Assembly: GCA_025934595.1 (NCBI GenBank)
Contig: JAICXU010000127.1
Coordinates: 1-7,648, forward strand
Origin: Polyangiaceae bacterium
GTDB lineage: Bacteria; Myxococcota_A; Polyangia; Polyangiales; Polyangiaceae
Reading direction: 5' to 3'
DNA: 7,648 nt
Below, piece after piece: positions 1 to 5,251 of the stretch (position 1 is its first letter; each line of letters begins with the position of its first letter). A program made the position numbers and the translations under genes. The notes under the pieces are model-generated. The model ran no database searches. It was not told where the DNA came from and saw only the letters and a list, made by a program, of their open reading frames with translations.

Positions 1-253
1 GCACGTCGACGAGGTCGTCCGCGGCGCGCGCACGCTTCGCGTGGGTGTCGGGATGGACGATGTGCTCGTGAATATGGCCTTCGAGGATTTCGGCAGTCAG
101 ACCTCCGAGCGCGCCGCGCGACGCGGCGAGGAGATGCATGATGACCGAACAATCGCGTTCTTCTTCGAGGGCTCGTTCGATGGCCTCGATCTGCCCGCGA
201 ATCCGCCGGACGCGGTTCAGGAGCTTCGTTTTGTTGCGGACGGTGTGAGCCAC
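1..253 (-). CDS. dmeR: RcnR/DmeR-type Ni/Co-sensing transcriptional repressor (C-terminus cut off)
   Basis: Reading the minus strand from GTG at 253 gives 84 codons with no stop before the window edge. The protein is all-helical and matches the CsoR/RcnR/FrmR family: MAHTVRNK at the N-terminus, RVRRIRGQI (residues 14-22), then C35 and the stretch EGHIHEHIVHP (58-68). His3, Cys35, His60 and His64 coincide with the RcnR nickel/cobalt ligand set, and Glu63 is present too. FrmR-type formaldehyde sensors usually lack His3 and His64, so metal sensing is favoured. The family is a tetramer that represses when metal-free and leaves DNA on metal binding; family proteins are about 90 residues, so only a few residues are missing. 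The gene diverges from a DmeF-type exporter, as in known dmeRF loci, and shares its operator. No good Shine-Dalgarno lies before the GTG. A plus-strand ORF over the same bases is a shadow. Confidence 0.9.
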   Translation of the reverse strand, partial: MAHTVRNKTKLLNRVRRIRGQIEAIERALEEERDCSVIMHLLAASRGALGGLTAEILEGHIHEHIVHPDTHAKRARAADDLVDV

Positions 254-259
254 GTCGAG

Positions 260-265
260 TAGTAT
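260..265 (+). promoter_or_regulatory. Putative dmeF -10 box
   Basis: TAGTAT lies seven bases before the dmeF ATG and overlaps the dmeR -10 box on the other strand. No Shine-Dalgarno sequence precedes the ATG, which fits a leaderless transcript. No convincing -35 element is visible at normal spacing (TTGCGG at 234-239 is 20 bp away), so the promoter is tentative. Confidence 0.4.
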
Positions 266-279
266 ACCCCCTATGGTAT
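261..279. promoter_or_regulatory. Probable RcnR/DmeR-family operator between dmeR and dmeF
   Basis: The sequence AGTATACCCCCTATGGTAT has AT-rich arms around a five-C tract, with ATACC (264-268) and GGTAT (275-279) as an exact inverted repeat. RcnR, FrmR and DmeR operators are known for this form: a C/G tract flanked by TACT/AGTA-like arms; from memory the frmR operator is nearly the same with six Cs. The site overlaps the dmeF start codon and the -10-like boxes of both genes, so bound repressor would block both transcripts. It is assigned by resemblance and position only. Confidence 0.75.
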
Positions 280-288
280 CTGCGTCCA
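261..288 (-). promoter_or_regulatory. Putative dmeR promoter (minus strand)
   Basis: On the minus strand TGGACG (288-283) and TATACT (266-261) are separated by 16 bp, matching the sigma-70 -35 at 4 of 6 and the -10 at 5 of 6 positions. Seven bases separate the -10 box from the GTG at 253, so transcription would start at or next to the start codon and the mRNA would be nearly leaderless. The promoter lies inside the operator and the first codons of dmeF. Confidence 0.5.
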
Positions 289-1271
289 GCGCTCTCGCCG
301 ACCGCCTCCGGCACGATCACGCTCACGGGCTTTCGGTTTCGACGCACGAAAGACGCACGCGTTGGGTCGTGGTCCTCACGGCGGCGATGATGGTCGGCGA
401 GCTGATCGTCGGTTACGTCACCAACTCGCTCGCGCTCACCGCCGACGGTTGGCACATGGCCACGCACGCGGGCGCGCTCGGAATGGCGGCCTTCGCGTAT
501 TGGTTCGCGCGCACCCGCTCGCACGAGTCGACGTTCACGTTCGGGACCGGCAAGGTGCACGCACTGGCGGGCTACACGAACGCGATCGTCCTCGCGGTCG
601 TGGCTCTTTGGATGATGTACGAGTCTGCATCGCGCCTCTTGCATCCAGTGCCGATCGCGTTCGGAGAGGCGTTGCCGATCGCCGTCCTCGGTCTTCTCGT
701 CAACCTGGGAAGCATGAAGCTCCTTCATGTCCATCACGACCACGGCGACCACGCGCACGATGATCATGACCATGCCCACCCGCATGACCACGACCATGAC
801 GACCACGACGCCCACCACGAGCATCCTCATCACGGTCACGCGCATCACGATCACAACCTGCGCGCCGCCTACGTGCATGTCCTCGCCGATGCGTTCACCA
901 GCGTGCTCGCGATCCTCGCGCTCGCCGGCGGTCGTTACTTCGGCTGGCGATTTCTCGATCCCTTGATGGGCATCGTCGGTGGCATCGTGATTTCGCGTTG
1001 GAGCTATACGCTTTGTCGGGGCACGGCTCGGCAACTGCTCGATGTCGTCCCGTCGGCGGACCTCGCGGACCAAATTCGTAAAAGCCTCGAAGGCGTGCCC
1101 GGCACGGAAATCGTCGACCTGCACGTCTGGGAGATCGGTCCGGAAGCCCGTGCATGCATGGCGACGATCGTCGCGGCCGGAGAGCGAACGCCGCTCGAGT
1201 ATTCCGAGCGTCTTCGAGGCTCCGTGGATCTCGCGCACGTGACCATCGAGGTGCATCGGGGCCCCGCGTGA
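273..1271 (+). CDS. dmeF: DmeF-type cation diffusion facilitator, Co(II)/Ni(II) efflux
   Basis: This 332-residue inner-membrane transporter has six predicted membrane helices (about 31-51, 53-76, 97-118, 131-150, 196-218, 224-246) and a cytoplasmic C-terminal domain (about 252-327) containing DLHVWEIGP, typical of the CDF family. CDF proteins exchange cytoplasmic metal for protons. The transport site shows ADGWHMATH in helix 2 (H61xxxH65) and HVLAD in helix 5 (H202xxxD206). The HxxxH form and the overall sequence fit the DmeF branch better than zinc exporters such as ZitB, which have HxxxD in helix 2. The loop between helices 4 and 5 (152-194) has 22 His and 12 Asp/Glu in 43 residues, a likely metal buffer. 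The start is firm: a stop lies in frame at 246-248 and no other start precedes helix 1. The RcnR-type neighbour supports Co/Ni as substrates. It overlaps the next gene by four bases. Confidence 0.92.
   Translation: MVSASSALADRLRHDHAHGLSVSTHERRTRWVVVLTAAMMVGELIVGYVTNSLALTADGWHMATHAGALGMAAFAYWFARTRSHESTFTFGTGKVHALAGYTNAIVLAVVALWMMYESASRLLHPVPIAFGEALPIAVLGLLVNLGSMKLLHVHHDHGDHAHDDHDHAHPHDHDHDDHDAHHEHPHHGHAHHDHNLRAAYVHVLADAFTSVLAILALAGGRYFGWRFLDPLMGIVGGIVISRWSYTLCRGTARQLLDVVPSADLADQIRKSLEGVPGTEIVDLHVWEIGPEARACMATIVAAGERTPLEYSERLRGSVDLAHVTIEVHRGPA
721..866 (+). repeat. Low-complexity His/Asp-coding segment of dmeF
   Basis: CAC/CAT and GAC/GAT codons alternate here and encode the His-rich cytoplasmic loop of the exporter. 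The DNA is of low complexity without an exact unit, and it produces Thr-, Met- and Arg-rich shadow ORFs in other frames that should be ignored. Confidence 0.8.
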
Positions 1272-2185
1272 AGATTCGCTCGGCCCTCGTCGTCGCGCTG
1301 GCGGTGACGGGTTTTTCGCGCGCCGCGAGCGCGCATCACGAAGCTCTCTTCGGGCCGCAGTCTTCGCTCGCAGTGGAGTCGGATGGATTTTTCAGCTTCC
1401 AGACGCACGCCCACGCGTACGGCGTTCGCGGCACGCAGACGAACGAGACCACCTCCATCTTGAGCGCCGGATTCACGCCGATCGATTATCTGCCGTGGTC
1501 GTTCGCGTTCGTTCAGCCGTTCACGTACCAAACGACCGAAGCGCCGACGGCTCCGGGAGTCACGGGGCCGTTCAGCGCGTGCGAAGGCTGTTTTCGGCGC
1601 GAAAATGCGCTCCTCTCGACGTCGTATCGATTCGATTTCGAGTCGCTGCAAAAGGCATGGGGCAAGGACGGCAACTTCGCGCTCACGACATTTGCGCTCG
1701 AGCCACCGACGGGAAACAAGGACTACGACACGTTCGACGGACCGTTCAATTGCATCGGCGCGGGCATGATCGGATTGGAGCGTGGCCCGCTGTCGGCCGT
1801 CGCGCTCGGGTACTACCGTCGCAAATCGCCGGACCGAACGTCGTCGAAGAAAGGCGACAACTTTCTCGCCGCGCTCGGCTTCGCGTATACGCCCGTCGAC
1901 GACGAAGACGCGATGGTGAGCTTTCAAGTCGGCGTCGGTGACGAGTATCACTTTGCCGACGTCGATCACGGCGTCGACATCGGCGGCGGCAACGAGCTCA
2001 TCGCGAGCCCCCCGATCGTCGCATCACCGCATCGTCACGTGCGCGAGTTCGCGCTCGCGTCCCTGCCGATCGCGCAGTCGTACCGCGCCGACTACGAAGT
2101 CGATCGATGGCGTCTCGGGTTCGGTCTCATCTACACGTTCGAGCACGCGCCGCCGGCGCTCGGTCCCACTCCCGCCGCGCGTTGA
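1268..2185 (+). CDS. Exported, probable outer-membrane beta-barrel protein coupled to dmeF
   Basis: The reading frame is open from further upstream, but GTG at 1268 overlaps the dmeF stop as GTGA and begins a clean signal peptide, MKIRSALVVALAVTGFSRAASA, cleaved after residue 22. The 283-residue mature protein starts HHEALFGPQSS and consists of short alternating hydrophobic/aromatic strands with turns (for example residues 117-124, 136-145, 174-183, 198-208, 214-224, 281-291), as expected for an outer-membrane barrel of the Phenol_MetA_deg/transporter-like type. I recognise the opening motif as common in barrel proteins near metal genes, but cannot name a family with certainty. Cysteines occur at 105, 108 (CEGC) and 162. 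The four-base overlap implies translational coupling with the exporter and a role in the same metal response; that role (outer-membrane passage or metal binding) is inference. A soluble exported beta protein is the main alternative. Confidence 0.72.
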   Translation: MKIRSALVVALAVTGFSRAASAHHEALFGPQSSLAVESDGFFSFQTHAHAYGVRGTQTNETTSILSAGFTPIDYLPWSFAFVQPFTYQTTEAPTAPGVTGPFSACEGCFRRENALLSTSYRFDFESLQKAWGKDGNFALTTFALEPPTGNKDYDTFDGPFNCIGAGMIGLERGPLSAVALGYYRRKSPDRTSSKKGDNFLAALGFAYTPVDDEDAMVSFQVGVGDEYHFADVDHGVDIGGGNELIASPPIVASPHRHVREFALASLPIAQSYRADYEVDRWRLGFGLIYTFEHAPPALGPTPAAR

Positions 2186-2194
2186 GCACGGGTT

Positions 2195-3181
2195 TCACGG
2201 CGGCGCGTATCCGTGGATCTCGGCATCCTTACCGTTGCGCGCGGGCCACGCGACGAAGAGGCGATCGAGATCGCTCGACCAGAGGCCGGTTCGTGCGCCG
2301 GCGCGCGTCGGAATGTGCGCGAGCCGATTGTATTTGCCTGCTGCGCTCGCATCGAAGACGTCGACGAAGCCTTCGCCGCCGATCACGTACACGCGCTGCC
2401 GGCGTGCATCGTAGAAGAGATCATCGGTGTCTCCGACGCACGGCACCTCGCCGATGCGATTGCCCGTCGTCGTGTCGAACACGACGAGCTCGGCCGGTTT
2501 TCGGAAGCCCACGAAGAGGCGATGGCCCGTCTCGTCGAGGTACATCGGATAGTTGTTGGCCAAGCCGGACATCGGCATGTGTTTCGTGATCGATCGCGCG
2601 TTGCGATCGACGATCACGATTTCGTGCAGAGGTGGAAGGTTCACGAAAATGCGCGGCCCGTTCTCCTCGAGGCGAAAGGACTCCGGATGCGCGCCGAGCG
2701 GGATGTCAGTGACGATCTTCATGCTCGCCGGATCGATCACGCCGAGGCCGCCTTCGCCGTAGCCGAGATAAAGCTTTCCGGCGCTCGCGTCCCAGCGCAG
2801 GTTGTCGCAATCGCCGAGATTCGGGATCGTCGCCGTGCGCTGCCAGGTCGAATCGTCGAACGCCGCGACCGATCCTCCGCGCATCGCGACGACGACGCGG
2901 TGCTGTTGCGGCAAGAACGCGACGCCCTGCGGTTCTTTCAGGCCGGGCACGCTCGTGATCCGCTTTGCCGCACCGACGTCGAGCACCTCGAGCGTCCCGT
3001 TGCCGAGAGCGGAGACGAAGAGGCGCTTTCCGGCCGGGTCGACGGCGAAGTGATCGATGCGGCGCACCACTCCCGGCAGCGGGATCACTTGTACGTCGGT
3101 GAGCGGCGGCGGCGCGGCGAGCGCGGTGGTGTCGACGAAGAGGAGCGCCAACGCGAGAAGGATCTTCCGGAGCGCGTCCAT
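2195..3181 (-). CDS. Exported YncE-like beta-propeller protein (I)
   Basis: This 328-residue protein begins with a Sec signal peptide (MDALRKILLALALLFVDTTALA, about 1-22). The rest is a series of roughly 40-residue repeats, each with a pattern like DPAGKRLFVSALGNGTLEVLD (hydrophobic strand, G/N turn, then xVxD), giving a six- or seven-bladed propeller of the YVTN/YncE type. Blade-like units are visible at about 42-70, 85-110, 126-150, 168-192, 212-236, 252-277 and 296-320. Cys125 and Cys248 could be disulphide partners in the periplasm. The family has no settled activity; members are thought to bind proteins or ligands. The stop is 9 bp from the stop of the converging barrel gene, with no room for a usual terminator. 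It is divergent from, and resembles, the propeller gene at 3235. No catalytic residues are evident. Confidence 0.85.
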   Translation of the reverse strand: MDALRKILLALALLFVDTTALAAPPPLTDVQVIPLPGVVRRIDHFAVDPAGKRLFVSALGNGTLEVLDVGAAKRITSVPGLKEPQGVAFLPQQHRVVVAMRGGSVAAFDDSTWQRTATIPNLGDCDNLRWDASAGKLYLGYGEGGLGVIDPASMKIVTDIPLGAHPESFRLEENGPRIFVNLPPLHEIVIVDRNARSITKHMPMSGLANNYPMYLDETGHRLFVGFRKPAELVVFDTTTGNRIGEVPCVGDTDDLFYDARRQRVYVIGGEGFVDVFDASAAGKYNRLAHIPTRAGARTGLWSSDLDRLFVAWPARNGKDAEIHGYAPP

Positions 3182-3187
3182 GTCGAT

Positions 3188-3216
3188 CGTGTAATGCCCA
3201 GGTTTGGCAGACGCAA
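3188..3216 (-). promoter_or_regulatory. Putative promoter of propeller gene I
   Basis: On the minus strand TTGCGT (3216-3211) and TACACG (3193-3188) are separated by 17 bp, an acceptable but weak sigma-70 match. The -10 box ends six bases before the ATG at 3181, so the mRNA would be leaderless or nearly so. No Shine-Dalgarno is seen. Confidence 0.35.
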
Positions 3217-3221
3217 GGTGC

Positions 3222-3227
3222 TAGAAC
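3222..3227 (+). promoter_or_regulatory. Putative -10 box of propeller gene II
   Basis: TAGAAC, within GCTAGAAC, ends seven bases before the ATG at 3235. There is no Shine-Dalgarno between box and start. TTGGCA at 3204-3209 is only 12 bp away, too close for a normal -35. The call rests mainly on the recurrence of the same arrangement before other genes in this window. Confidence 0.35.
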
Positions 3228-3234
3228 TTCCGCC

Positions 3235-4239
3235 ATGAAGTCGACGCGCGCGCTCCTGTTTCTCGCGGCGTTTGCGCTCGGTTCAGGTGCGCCGTCCGCC
3301 AGCGCCGCACCGCCGACGCTCCCACTCACGCTCGTCGCGGACGTGCCGCTTCCTGGCGGCGCGACGCGATTCGATTACCAAGGCGTCGACGCCGACCACC
3401 GTCGCCTCGATCTCGCGCATCTCGGCGACAGCTCGGTCGTCGTCTTCGATCTCGACGCGCAGCGCGCGATTCAGGAGGTGCCCGGCCTTCCGAGCGTGCA
3501 CGGCGTCGTGCCCGCTCCTTCCGAGCATCTCGTTCTCGCGACGGCCACGGCCGAGAAGACGCTCGTCCTCTTGGACGATCACACCTTCCAAGTGAAGGCG
3601 CGAATCCCCGCGGGCGAGTATCCGAATGGCCTCGCGTTCGATCCTGCGTCCGGCAAGGCGTTCGTCTCGAACAACACCGGTCACGGAATCGGCGTCGTCG
3701 ACGTGAGGGCGGCGAAGGCATTGCCGGGCATCGACATCGGCGGTGGCGCCGGCAACACACAATACGACGCGACCACGGGCCACGTGCTCGCGGCGGTGCA
3801 CGGCTCGCCGGTCCTCGTGGACGTCGATCCGCAGAAAGCGCAGATCGCCGGACGCATCGCGCTCCACGACGTCACGACGTGCCACGGCCTCGTCGTGGCT
3901 TCTTCATCGCGGCTCGCGTTCGCCGCTTGTCGTGGAGCGGGTCCCACGCTCGTCGTCGTCGATCTCACGACTCGCCGGCAGACGAGCGCGCTGCCGTTGC
4001 CCGCCGGCATCGACGTGCTCGCGTTCGATCCGGGCTTGCGGCGCCTTTACGCGGCCTCCGAGAACGGAACCGTCGCTGTCTTTCGCGCGGCTGCCGACGG
4101 CTCGGTCACCGAAATGGGCCACGCGTTCCTCGCGCCGAACGCGCACAGCGTCGCCGTCGATCCGAAGACGCACCGCGTGTACTTTCCGCTCAAGAACGTC
4201 GACGGCAAGCCCGTCTTGCGCGTGATGGCGCCGACCTGA
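3235..4239 (+). CDS. Exported YncE-like beta-propeller protein (II)
   Basis: The 334-residue product has a Sec signal peptide (MKSTRALLFLAAFALGSGAPSASA, 1-24) and then propeller repeats. Typical blade segments are FDYQGVDADHRRLDLAHLGD (46-65, followed by VVVFD), NGLAFDPASGKAFVSNNTG (131-149), LVVVDL (239-244), DVLAFDPGLRRLYAASENG (260-278) and HSVAVDPKTHRVYF (304-317). This is the YVTN/YncE type of periplasmic or surface propeller; its ligand is unknown. Cys216 and Cys232 are the only cysteines and may pair. It is a divergent relative of the gene at 2195-3181 (shared opening 'PLPGxxxRxDxxxVD'), so the two probably arose by duplication, though they now differ strongly. The ATG is chosen because it directly precedes the signal peptide. 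A 22-bp gap to the next gene suggests read-through. Confidence 0.85.
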   Translation: MKSTRALLFLAAFALGSGAPSASAAPPTLPLTLVADVPLPGGATRFDYQGVDADHRRLDLAHLGDSSVVVFDLDAQRAIQEVPGLPSVHGVVPAPSEHLVLATATAEKTLVLLDDHTFQVKARIPAGEYPNGLAFDPASGKAFVSNNTGHGIGVVDVRAAKALPGIDIGGGAGNTQYDATTGHVLAAVHGSPVLVDVDPQKAQIAGRIALHDVTTCHGLVVASSSRLAFAACRGAGPTLVVVDLTTRRQTSALPLPAGIDVLAFDPGLRRLYAASENGTVAVFRAAADGSVTEMGHAFLAPNAHSVAVDPKTHRVYFPLKNVDGKPVLRVMAPT

Positions 4240-4261
4240 CCGGCCGAGCGGATTGGAAAGA

Positions 4262-4675
4262 ATGAAATCGCGTTCCGACAAATGCGCTTGCCACTCGGGT
4301 GCGCGCTATCGCGATTGCTGCGCGCCGCTGCACGAAGGGAAGGTGCGCGCATGCACTCCGGAGGCCCTCATGCGATCGCGCTATTCGGCGTTCGCGCTCG
4401 GCCTCGGCTCCTATCTCGTCGAGACGCTCTCGGCGACGCACGAAGATCGCGCGCACGATCCGAAGGCGCTCGCCCTCGCGCTTTCACGTGCGAAAGACAC
4501 GCAGCGTTTCATGGGGCTCGAAATTTTGGAGAGCAGCGAAGATCAAGATCGCGGCGCGGTGAGATTTTTCGCGCGCGTATTCGAGCGCGGTGTCGACAAA
4601 TCCTTCACCGAAAAATCCACGTTCGCGAAAGAAGGCGGTGCGTGGAAGTACGTGGACGGCGAAATCGAAGAGTGA
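4262..4675 (+). CDS. YchJ-like (UPF0225) small SEC-C zinc-binding protein
   Basis: The 137-residue protein starts with a SEC-C type zinc motif, C8xC10-x8-C19C20 (KCACHSGARYRDCC), then shows the YchJ signature EALMRSRYSAFALG (34-47) and the middle-domain pattern around residues 83-134, including EKSTFAKEGGAWKYVDG. It matches the N-terminal SEC-C plus middle domain of E. coli YchJ but ends where that protein has a second, C-terminal SEC-C motif, so it is a short form. The canonical CPCGSG is altered to CACHSG, keeping the metal ligands. The role of the family is not established; SEC-C motifs otherwise bind zinc in SecA and mediate protein contacts. The ATG at 4262 is preferred, with GGAAAG just before it; TTG at 4253 in the same frame would add three residues. 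It probably shares a transcript with the upstream propeller gene. Confidence 0.85.
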   Translation: MKSRSDKCACHSGARYRDCCAPLHEGKVRACTPEALMRSRYSAFALGLGSYLVETLSATHEDRAHDPKALALALSRAKDTQRFMGLEILESSEDQDRGAVRFFARVFERGVDKSFTEKSTFAKEGGAWKYVDGEIEE

Positions 4676-4684
4676 ACGAAATCA

Positions 4685-4705
4685 GCGCAGTTTTTGCGCC
4701 ATTTT
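4685..4705 (+). terminator. Weak candidate terminator after the YchJ-like gene
   Basis: GCGCA (4685-4689) and TGCGC (4695-4699) can form a five-base-pair stem with a GTTTT loop, ending three bases before a short T4 run (4702-4705). It begins ten bases after the stop at 4675, the right place for a terminator. The stem is short and the T run poor, so this is weak evidence. Confidence 0.3.
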
Positions 4706-4762
4706 CGGTGCGCTCGCGAAATCGCGTCGGACGAGCGAGCGAAAATTCGCGCGTCCTCACGG

Positions 4763-4776
4763 GCCGAAAAATCGGC
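4763..4776. repeat. Perfect short inverted repeat in the intergenic region
   Basis: GCCGA-AAAA-TCGGC is a perfect five-base-pair hairpin with an A4 loop, inside the 174-bp gap between the YchJ-like and TfoX-like genes (4676-4849). It has no T run on either strand. The gap otherwise holds no ORF I can support. Confidence 0.4.
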
Positions 4777-4837
4777 ACGCGGCCTGCCTCGAGCGCGTGA
4801 TGCGCGTGACAACGACGCGGCCAAGCCCAAGGCGGAG

Positions 4838-4843
4838 TAATCT
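4838..4843 (+). promoter_or_regulatory. Putative -10 box of the TfoX-like gene
   Basis: TAATCT ends six bases before the ATG at 4850. GTGACA at 4806-4811 resembles a -35 but is 26 bp away, too far. GGAG (4834-4837) is 12 bases before the ATG and a poor Shine-Dalgarno. A leaderless start is therefore as likely as a standard one. Confidence 0.35.
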
Positions 4844-4849
4844 TGGTCC

Positions 4850-5251
4850 ATGCCCTGGGTGAAAATTCCTGCCGAGAACCATCCCCTCTTTCACGCTGCG
4901 CTCCCGAAAGATCCGCGCATCGAAACGGTGAAGATGTTCGGCGGCGTCTGCGCGAAGTTGAACGGCCACATGTTCGCGGGGCTCTTCGGGCGATCGAGCA
5001 TGGTGCTTCTGAGCGATTCCGATCGCGCTGCTGCGTTGAAGCTGAAAGGCGCGGAGCCGTTCGATCCGATGGGCGACGGTCGCATGCGCAGTGACAAAGT
5101 GCTCTTGCCCGAGAGCGTGATGAGCGAGCCGGCGACGCTTCGGAAATGGCTCGCGCGTGCTTTGTCCGCGGCCGAGAAACTGCCGCCGAAAGCGAAAGCG
5201 AAAGCGAAAGCAAAGGCAAAGGCAAAGGCAAAGGCGACGAAGAAGGCGTGA
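4850..5251 (+). CDS. TfoX N-terminal-domain protein with Lys-Ala repeat tail
   Basis: Residues 10-112 fit the TfoX/Sxy N-terminal domain: HPLFHAALPKDPRIETVKMFGG (11-32), LNGHMFAGLFG (37-47), then the strand with 'FDPMGDGRMR' (71-80) and the helix ATLRKWLARALSAAEKLP. In gamma-proteobacteria TfoX/Sxy works with CRP in competence; single-domain members elsewhere have no known role, and I do not infer competence here. The last 20 residues are eight Lys-Ala pairs followed by TKKA, a strongly basic tail like those of histone-H1-like and other myxobacterial DNA-binding proteins. That tail is unusual for the family and suggests nucleic-acid contact (inference). The gene overlaps the methyltransferase gene by GTGA, so the two are probably co-translated. 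No C-terminal TfoX domain is present. Confidence 0.85.
   Translation: MPWVKIPAENHPLFHAALPKDPRIETVKMFGGVCAKLNGHMFAGLFGRSSMVLLSDSDRAAALKLKGAEPFDPMGDGRMRSDKVLLPESVMSEPATLRKWLARALSAAEKLPPKAKAKAKAKAKAKAKATKKA
5189..5236 (+). repeat. Hexanucleotide tandem repeat coding (Lys-Ala)8
   Basis: Eight six-base units in frame: AAAGCG three times, AAAGCA once, AAGGCA three times and AAGGCG once. The grouping of synonymous variants suggests growth by slippage in two rounds. Six-base changes keep the frame of the TfoX-like gene. In other frames the repeat gives Ser-Glu/Gly-Lys and, on the minus strand, Phe-Ala repeats, which are artefacts. Confidence 0.9.

Noticed and set aside
41..262. Plus-strand ORF of 73 codons
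   Set aside because: It is the antisense shadow of the dmeR gene, whose minus-strand product has the complete RcnR ligand set.
721..866. His-rich region considered as a tandem repeat array or CRISPR-like element
   Set aside because: No exact repeat unit or spacers; it is simply alternating His and Asp codons in dmeF.
1004..1969. Long minus-strand ORF of 321 codons
   Set aside because: It is Arg-rich, has no recognisable domain and lies opposite dmeF and the barrel gene; typical GC-rich antisense frame.
2196..2215. CACGG...CCGTG hairpin near the convergent stops, considered as a terminator
   Set aside because: Five-base stem with a ten-base loop, no T run on either strand, and inside the coding end of propeller gene I.
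2213..3238. Plus-strand ORF of 341 codons
   Set aside because: It is antisense to propeller gene I, which has a signal peptide and blade repeats; the ORF's own protein is charged and featureless.
5146..5247. Upstream extension of the methyltransferase frame (Ser-Glu and Gly-Lys repeats)
   Set aside because: The extension is the hexamer tract read out of frame and would bury the signal peptide; the GTGA overlap gives a better start.
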